Source: Prorocentrum cordatum (taxonomy: Eukaryota > Sar > Dinophyceae > Prorocentrales > Prorocentraceae). From it: 35,000 nt of DNA. Numbering within the stretch: position 1 is the first letter of the stretch; every line of letters begins with the position of its first letter. Below are positions 29,540-35,000 of the stretch, piece by piece. The notes beneath the pieces were generated by a model that saw nothing but the letters and a program-made list of their open reading frames with translations, was not told the origin of the DNA and did not search any database. Made by a program: the position numbers and the translations under genes. The stretch spans positions 1,434,967 through 1,469,966 of the forward strand of contig CAUYUJ010019615.1 in the NCBI GenBank assembly GCA_963575745.1. Reading direction: 5' to 3'.

Positions 29540-30340
29540 TAGGCGATACACGGGAGCAGGCCCTGTCTGGCCTGCGCGCCCGTGATCTTGTTGGTGGTTG
29601 CTGCCTTCGTCAGCGGGCCTGAGATTCTGAAATGGGGCAGCTCTTCGTAATCCATGGAACGGCCTTGACCTCTGAACCGCTCGTGCAACTCTCTGTCGTG
29701 CTTGTCGAGCTGGAGTTGCTATTTCGCGGCGCATGTTCGGCCTACTGCAACACAGCATGATGACACTTAGGGCTGCCAGAACTAAGGTTGTTACTGAGAC
29801 GCGTGCGTGCGTGAAAACAAGACAAACTTTCAATGCAATCACCATCTGCTATTAAAGGGCGCGCAATACTCCTGAGACCGTGCTTGGCTACACGGTGGGC
29901 CAAAAGGGCCTAAGGTGAACTGAAGGTGGTTGGGCACTGCCGGCAAGCGAGCGGGCGCGGCAAGGCGGCAAGTTTGGGGCTCATTGGCTCAGACGCGCGT
30001 GCTTTCATCATCGCCTCGGCAGCCTGGCACAGCAGCTGCGTCTATGTCTCAGGCCACTTCCTTATGAACTGGTCCCATGCTGATGAATCGTCCGTTGCAG
30101 ACGGCACATCCTGAAAACACGAACATGAAGGAGCCAACCAGTCCAAGCCAATAGGCACATGAGAAATCCAGGTGCTTGTCGCTGTCGCTTGCAAGAGGGC
30201 CACGAGCTGCGGCGGTGCGTGTCGAAGTATTCGTCCAAGATGCCGTAGTCGATGTATGCGTAGAGTATCAGCATGGCTCCTCCTTGCTGCTGTTCGAAGA
30301 GTTGCATGATCATGCTGGTCGCCTTCCTGCTTGACAGACA
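29540..30340 (-). pseudogene. Relic of the C-terminal part of a LINE-type retrotransposon protein
   Basis: Read on the minus strand, one frame (30340-30042) gives LRIHRLRHLGRILRHAPPQL, then SAWDQFIRKWPET and a stop. It resembles, from memory, the region after the reverse-transcriptase domain of dinoflagellate LINE-like proteins. In the same frame past the stop is CRQC-x12-H-x4-H (CRQCPTTFSSP, a stop at 29910-29912, ALLAHRVAKH), a classic C2H2 zinc finger spacing, then a second element with SCFHARTRLSNNLSSGSPKC. After a frame change, LDKHDRELHERFRGQGRS and LPHFRISGPL follow (about 29712-29585). Stops and frameshifts show that it is dead. Its 5' end stops at a (GGA)n tract at 30350, so the reverse transcriptase itself is missing, as in 5'-truncated insertions. 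The family assignment is inferred from pattern memory. Confidence 0.5.
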
Positions 30341-30349
30341 AATTGAAGA

Positions 30350-30417
30350 GAAGGAGGAGGAGGAGGAGAAGGAGAAGGATGAGGAGGAGAAGGAGGAGGG
30401 GGGGAGGGGGAGGAGGA
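30350..30417 (+). repeat. (GGA)n/(GAA) purine tract
   Basis: AAGGAGGAGGAGGAGGAG and related purine triplets, adjoining the broken 5' edge of the LINE-type relic. Confidence 0.8.
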
Positions 30418-30664
30418 GTCGTTCCACTGTTGTCTCCTCCCCCTTTCGTTTTACTTCAGCCCGGCGGCGATGTCCCGCCAGGGAGGAAGGGGAGGGGGCG
30501 GAGCGTACCAAGGGTTTCGCTCTATTGGAGGACACATCCTGCATCTTGAAAGCTTGAAAGGAGGAGGAGGGGGAGGAGGAGGAGCAGCAGCAGCAGCAGG
30601 GAGGCGAGGGAATGCGACGACGTTCAAGGGTTTCTGGTCTTTGTTGCGGATTCCTGTAGTTGTT
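30418..30664. other. Unassigned stretch with a second GGA/GCA microsatellite
   Basis: 30560-30600 is GGAGGAGGAGGGGGAGGAGG passing into GCAGCAGCAGCAGC. No gene. Confidence 0.5.
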
Positions 30665-30765
30665 ACCGCTTATGGGTAGCAGCGTCTCGCCGAGAGCGTT
30701 CCAGGGGCGCCCGAATCGTCTCGAAATGGCCGCCAGAGATCCGAGTTGTGACCAGGAAACAATAC
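30665..30765 (+). repeat. Dispersed repeat family G, fourth copy
   Basis: TAGCAGCGTCTCGCCGAGAG, CGTTCCAGGGGCGCCCGAAT, CGTCTCGAAATGGCCGCCAG and AGTTGTGACCAGGAAACAA follow the same order as the copies at 20113-20402 and 23930-24026. Confidence 0.6.
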
Positions 30766-31159
30766 CCAGAGCAGGAGGTGGAAGAGGAGGAAAAAGAGGA
30801 GGGGGAGGACACGGAGAAGGGCGGGCGGGAGAGGGGGGGGGACAGAACGAGGAAGACGAGGATGGTGATGTGTTTGGCAGTCTGCGCCACAGGCCTGTAT
30901 TGTTGCGTATCACTGTGTGATGCTCGCGTCTGTGCCTTTGCACATTCGTTGTAAATGTTGCATTGTTTGCTCCCGCGACCGTTCTGGATTTCGGGGGGTC
31001 TCCCAGATGCTTGGGGCGCCAGGGCAGACCCCATGCTACCTAGTCCTCTTTTCTTTCGCCCGAAATGGAGGACAGTGGGAGCCTGTGGTTCTCCCATTGG
31101 TAGCCGAGCGTAGTGCTCCAGCGCCCTAGGAGAGGCGCGCAACACATCCCTGCTGGGAG
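30766..31159. other. Unassigned stretch
   Basis: Purine-rich (GGAGG/GAAGA) to about 30865, then unique sequence with no recognised gene up to the start of the copia-type relic. Confidence 0.35.
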
Positions 31160-32625
31160 GCGCGGGCAGACGGCAGACCAATTTCGATGCGAAGGGGCTT
31201 CGGTATATCCATGGAGACCTTAACCAGGGTAGCCATCAGGAGTTGAGGAAGCGGACCTAGCGGACCAAGTCAGCCGTGGCCTACCAGAAGCTGGAGGTGA
31301 ACCGACGTGGACCTTCGATATACACCATCCTGCAGGGCTCGGCTCTGGAGATCGTAGAACACCTGGAGTTTGAAGAATACGACTGCGAAGACGGTGGCGA
31401 CAAGCTCGTCGAGCTGCCTGTCAGACGATGGCAGTCAAGGAGCAGGAGGACATTCTCGATGAACACCTCGAGGTAGTGCTTGACCTGAATAGACACGAGG
31501 GTGAAACCGTGGCAGCCTGGCTTGGCATGGCAAAGGTGGTGTTCCAAAAATGTTCGGCCAAGGGAAACGTGCACTTCCCCACGGAGGCCCAGGCGCGAAT
31601 CCTGCTACATCGCTGCGGGTTCACACCAGACCAGCTTGCGACCGTGAAGGCGAAGGCGGCAGAGTATATGGCCGAGGCGATGGAAGTGGCTATCCCGGCA
31701 ATTTTCCGACGCACACGATTCCGCAGCTACGGCGCGCTGAGGCTGGCGCGCTGGTGGCCGACCAGGCCGACGAGGCAGATGAGGAGTGGCAGTCCGAGAT
31801 TGGAGAGCGTTCTACATGGCTGGGCCGCCCAAGAGGACGCCATCGCGGACATCGAGACCCTTTCCTCGCCGGGAACGAGGACAGCACCGAGACCGTCAGC
31901 CCAGAGGAGTCTTTCGAGGATATGGACGTCGTCGAAGTGTTGGCGGCTACGTGGAAGGAGAAACGACGGGATATCAATGACTCACAGAAGGCCGGGTGTT
32001 TCAGAAGCGGGCAAGCTGCATATCACCTTCCATATCGATCAGAGGGATGCCAAGGAGGACACAATCTTCCACGCTTGTAAGGAAGTGCCCCAGGAAAGGG
32101 AAAGGGCAAAGGCAAGTTCCGAGGGCGGGGACCGACCGGCGCTGGCGCGGCATTTCTGGCCCTGGAAGGCCTCGGAGCCCGCGACGCCAGCCTGGCCGCG
32201 GCCCTGCAGCAACTTCGTGAGCGGTGACAGCTGAAGTCGTCGAGCGAGGGACCTACCGAGCCAGTCGAGACCACCTTTGCTTGTCCAGTCGGGAAGGGCA
32301 TCTAGGACCGAGGCTGCTGCCGCGCCCTTGCTGGCGAGAGCTCCTGCAAGAAGCTGAAGACTGTGCTGGACCTGATGGAACTGGGGCTGAATTCCTTCGA
32401 AGTGTCGATGCTGTTCAGGTTCGGCAGCAGTGGCCGGGGAGAGACCCGCCGTGCAGTCAAGATCTTGGCGGTGCGGCTGCCCGAGAGGCCACGTCACCGC
32501 CGCCATCGCGAAGAGTGATCTTCCTCTGCTACTGAGCAAGCCCCTGCTCAAGGCCCAACAAGGGCGCGTGGACTTCGCGACGAACGGCATCGCCTTGGAC
32601 GCGTTAGGCACCCGCGTTTAAAGCT
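31160..32625 (+). pseudogene. Ty1/copia-type retrotransposon relic: gag and protease-like part
   Basis: Gag-like sequence is split over frames: GDLNQGSHQELRKRT then a TAG (31258-31260), VNRRGPSIYTILQGSALEIV and CEDGGDKLVEL in one frame. From 31428 another frame gives VKEQEDILDEHLEVVLDLNR, then FPTEAQARILLHRCGFTPDQ, and after about 31690 a third gives YPGNFPTHTIPQLRRAEAG and EVLAATWKEKRRDIN. Next comes a basic linker GKGKGKFRGRGPTG (about 32096) and a retropepsin-like part: DRGCCRALAGE, LNSFEVSMLFRFGSSGRGE, and after a shift near 32510 DLPLLLSKPLLK and VDFATNGIALDALG. In this family an Asp-Thr/Ser-Gly/Ala active site is expected where DRG stands. At least four frame changes and several stops show that it is inactive. 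No LTRs were identified. Confidence 0.65.
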
Positions 32626-33407
32626 GCAGACACAGACCAAGGCTTAGGGTAGAGCCACGATACTATCACGGGCTATGTGAGACCCACGGACCCAACACGA
32701 GGTGTCCAATGAGCTGAAGCGTTTCTGGTCCCTGGTGCTTATGCCCTGTCCTCCGTGCGCGCGGTGCGGTGGTTGTGCGACGCTGAACGCACGTGATTTT
32801 AGCGCGACGGAAAGGATGCGCATGGCACGACACGCGCGCACATGCATGCGATATTGCATCCAGGAGATACATGTACAATTGGATCCGGGAGACGATGCCA
32901 TGTTCGAACGCCCCCATTTGATCGATAGCGTGGAACATGCCTGACATGAAACAGCTCATGAAGCGGATGACCGACGTGAAGAAAGATCTGTGTGCACATG
33001 GGTCACGGGGGCCTGGGGGGTGCGCAGCATGTGCAGAAACGCGCGCGCGTGCGGGGATCTCCCCAACGACTTGCGACGTGCCTTGAGAAGAGATGCCCGG
33101 GGAAACCACGACCGCGTGACGATTGAGGGACGCCAAACGGAGTCTCGCGCAGTAAGTGGGAGGGCCGCTACACTCCAGCCTTGTCTGAAGAGCTGTCCTC
33201 CGAGGCGCCGATGACCTCGCGCAGTTTTGTGTTAACTCTTGTGGGCGCTCCTATGAGTGTCGATGAGGGGCCCGCGCCCCTGCGTTTTGAGTCGAGTTTC
33301 CGTGGCTCCGGCGTGCGCGGCAAGTTGCAGCTTTTGGCCGCAGAGCCTTCGCAGTGTTGTCTGGCTGCCGGCCTGGAGGATGCTGACCCCAATCGGGACA
33401 TGACTGA
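32626..33407. other. Unassigned stretch between protease-like and integrase-like relics
   Basis: About 780 bp where polyprotein sequence would be expected in an intact element. No frame shows family motifs. It may be heavily decayed or may include a foreign insertion. CGCGCGCGTGCGGGG at about 33038 is a short alternating run. Confidence 0.4.
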
Positions 33408-33870
33408 GTCAGCCCAGACCTTCTGGATATCGCGAACGCCCGAAACATCTGGAATGCCGCGAAGAAGCTCCACTTCAATCTGACCCATGCGGTTCCACGG
33501 AAGATGATTCGGATCCTCAAACACGGCGGGGGGCACGATGAGGCAACGCGTTTGGCCCGAAGTTTCCAGTGTGATATGTGTAACGCAAACGAATGCCGAA
33601 ACCCGCTGGAGCTACTGGAATTAAACAAACAGCTAGGAACCGACGGCATGAACATCCCTGGGTGGAACGGTCCGATTCACACGGTGCCTGTTTTGAACAT
33701 GGTGGACGATGCGATTTCGTTCAAGGTGGTTTGGCCACTGTTACACTGCGAGGCTTCAGAGGCCGTTCGAGAAGGCGATCGCCAGAATTCGAAGCTTTGG
33801 GCAGGGCCAGCCGCGCATCGTAGTAGATGTTGGCAAGACAACGTTGGAGCTGCGTTGACCGACCCTCTGG
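33408..33870 (+). pseudogene. Ty1/copia-type integrase relic (HHCC domain and start of catalytic core)
   Basis: One frame reads LLDIANARNIWNAAKK, then LHFNLTHAVPRKMIRILKHG and ARSFQCDMCNANE. The paired His (HFNLTH) and CDMC suit the pre-integrase HHCC zinc domain. It continues LELNKQLGTDGMNIPGWN, where TDG-x-x-x-I is the usual place of the first catalytic Asp, then LNMVDDAISFKVVWPLL. After one frame change (about 33740-33766), FEKAIARIRSFGQGQPRI and VVDVGKTTLELR resemble the region of the second catalytic Asp (consensus hydrophobic-D-x-G-T-E-F). A TGA follows at about 33858. The third acidic residue, reverse transcriptase and RNase H are not seen. The element shares orientation with 31160-32625 and is most likely the same insertion. 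Confidence 0.65.
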
Positions 33871-34185
33871 AATTCTATACGCTTCGCGTATCCCCAGCAG
33901 CACGCTGGCAGTACGATTCAGTTTCAGCTGCCCCCTCCACTCGCCGGTCCGCCGCCGAGGTGCTGCGCGAGGCCCCGTTTAGCCGCTTTAGGTGCGGCCG
34001 CCCTCCGTTGCACTAGGTGAATTTATCGTTGCGTGCCCCGCTTTGATTGGACTCGCCGCCGGCGCGCTCGCCCGCGGCCGCTGACTAAAAAGTATTCCCA
34101 GCAACCCATGTAGAAACGATGCTCCTGCGAGTTGAGGTGATCAGGGAAGTGCGGGCACAAAGAGGGAGAAGGCCGAACCGTGCGA
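33871..34185. other. Unassigned stretch
   Basis: Contains a perfect 8-bp hairpin ATACGCTTCGCGTAT near 33877 (stem ATACGC/GCGTAT). No gene is recognised. Confidence 0.35.
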
Positions 34186-34370
34186 AGGAGGGAGGAGGAG
34201 AAGGAGGAGGGATGGATGGATGAGGGGGTGGGGAGAAGGAAAATGGATAGGAGGCGGAGGAGGAGGAGGAGGAGGAGGAGGAGGAGGAGGCGGAGGAGGA
34301 GGAGGAGGAGGAGGAGGAGGAATAGAAGGAGGAGGAGGAGGAGGAAGGAGGAGCAGGAGGAGGAGCGCAA
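34186..34370 (+). repeat. (GGA)n polypurine tract
   Basis: GGAGGAGGAG with GGATGGATGGATG near 34210 and a single GGCGGAGG interruption. It leads directly into a GGCC-N-TCTTG tract. Confidence 0.9.
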
Positions 34371-34379
34371 GCAAAAGGG

Positions 34380-34665
34380 CCAGGCGTCTCTTGGATGCTG
34401 CTCGGAGCCTCTTGGGGTATCTCTTGAGCGCCTCTTGGTGGCCTCTTGGGCCTCTTGGTACGTCTTGGGGGTCTCTTGGCGGGCCTGGGGGGATCTTGGG
34501 TTTCTTGGGTGCCTCGGGGGGGGCCTCGGGGGGCCGCTTGGGGCCCTCTTGGGGGCCTCCTGGGGGCCTCTTGGGGAACTCTTGGGGTCATTTTGGGGCC
34601 ATGTTGGGACTTCTTGGGCTGGGCGCCTCTTGGGGCCATCTTGGAGGAGATCGATCAAAGGAAGG
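34380..34665 (+). repeat. GGCC-N-TCTTG family tract 7
   Basis: GGAGCCTCTTGGGGTATCTC, then GGCCTCTTGGGCCTCTTGG and similar units, with the same strand sense as the other six tracts. The density of G runs again meets the common G-quadruplex pattern. Confidence 0.75.
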
Positions 34666-35000
34666 GGGAACACCTCTTAGCCCTAATCCCCCAAGAGGCC
34701 AAAATGGTGCCAAAACCGAGTAAAGCCAATGAAGGACGAAGGAGGGGTGGAAGAGGAACCTCCCTAAACCACCTACGCCCAGAGGACTGGTGGGACTAGA
34801 GGAGACGGATATCGTACCAGTAGCACGGAAGGGGAGTGGCAGAACGGGAGTGATCCGATACCCTCATCGCTCTGGTGGGGCCTCCTTGGATGGGTGGGAT
34901 GGGCGCTACAGCCTGCACATAGCTTGAAGGGGCCGGAGGGACACGAAACCGTGTTGTAAATAGTATTTTGTTCGGATGCGTTCGTCGCTCTGGCGAGGAC
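34666..35000. other. Unassigned right edge
   Basis: Unique sequence, more A-rich at 34690-34740. No gene or repeat family is recognised. TCGCTCTGG occurs twice (34868 and 34985). Confidence 0.35.

Noticed and set aside
29531-29845. A 104-codon minus-strand frame with a hydrophobic start (VIALKVCLVF)
   Set aside because: It overlaps the LINE-type relic in a different frame from the recognisable zinc-finger and GRS/GPL parts, so it is better explained as a shadow frame of that relic.

Overview
The window looks like nuclear DNA of a dinoflagellate, probably a GC-rich, repeat-heavy core dinoflagellate. The evidence is low gene density, a GC-rich single-intron gene with an Arg/Ala-rich organelle-type leader, very abundant di- and trinucleotide microsatellites, several families of short dispersed repeats, and decayed remnants of the Ty1/copia-type and LINE-type retrotransposons that I associate with dinoflagellate genomes. 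There is no bacterial-style gene packing, and I recognised no tRNA, rRNA, spliced-leader gene or CRISPR array. The taxon is inferred from style, not from a marker gene. 

Layout. 1-600 is microsatellite DNA. About 614-1781 is the one convincing host gene, two exons encoding roughly 258 residues with an N-terminal targeting-type leader; its function is not recognised. 1782-6840 is mostly unassigned, with an 83-bp tandem repeat at 3073-3403. 6860-12460 is a mosaic of repeats: tracts built on GGCC-N-TCTTG units, (TTG)n runs, two tracts of a 10/11-bp unit (GCGACCCACC), a 21-bp repeat, and C-rich and GAC/GGA microsatellites. 12460-22300 mixes (TCC)n tracts, dispersed repeat families and a roughly 735-bp alternating GT/GC tract (15016-15750) with strong Z-DNA character. 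It also holds weak coding-like sequence around 15756-16841. 

The most striking structure is 24299-28229, four head-to-tail units of about 0.94-1.02 kb. Each has a 16-bp inverted repeat near its start and nested hairpins at the unit junctions. One junction differs from the others in both arms of its hairpin yet still pairs perfectly. The units belong to the wider GGCC-N-TCTTG repeat family, which occurs in seven separate places, always with the G-rich strand on the plus strand. 

28500-34370 holds large (TCC)n and (GGA)n tracts in opposite orientation, a minus-strand relic of the post-reverse-transcriptase C-terminus of a LINE-type element (about 29540-30340), and a plus-strand Ty1/copia-type polyprotein relic: gag and protease-like sequence (31160-32625), then the integrase zinc domain and catalytic-core start (33408-33870). 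Both relics are broken by frameshifts and stops. I found no evidence that genes in this window work together as a pathway. The candidate novelty lies in DNA structure and repeat organisation, not in a protein system.
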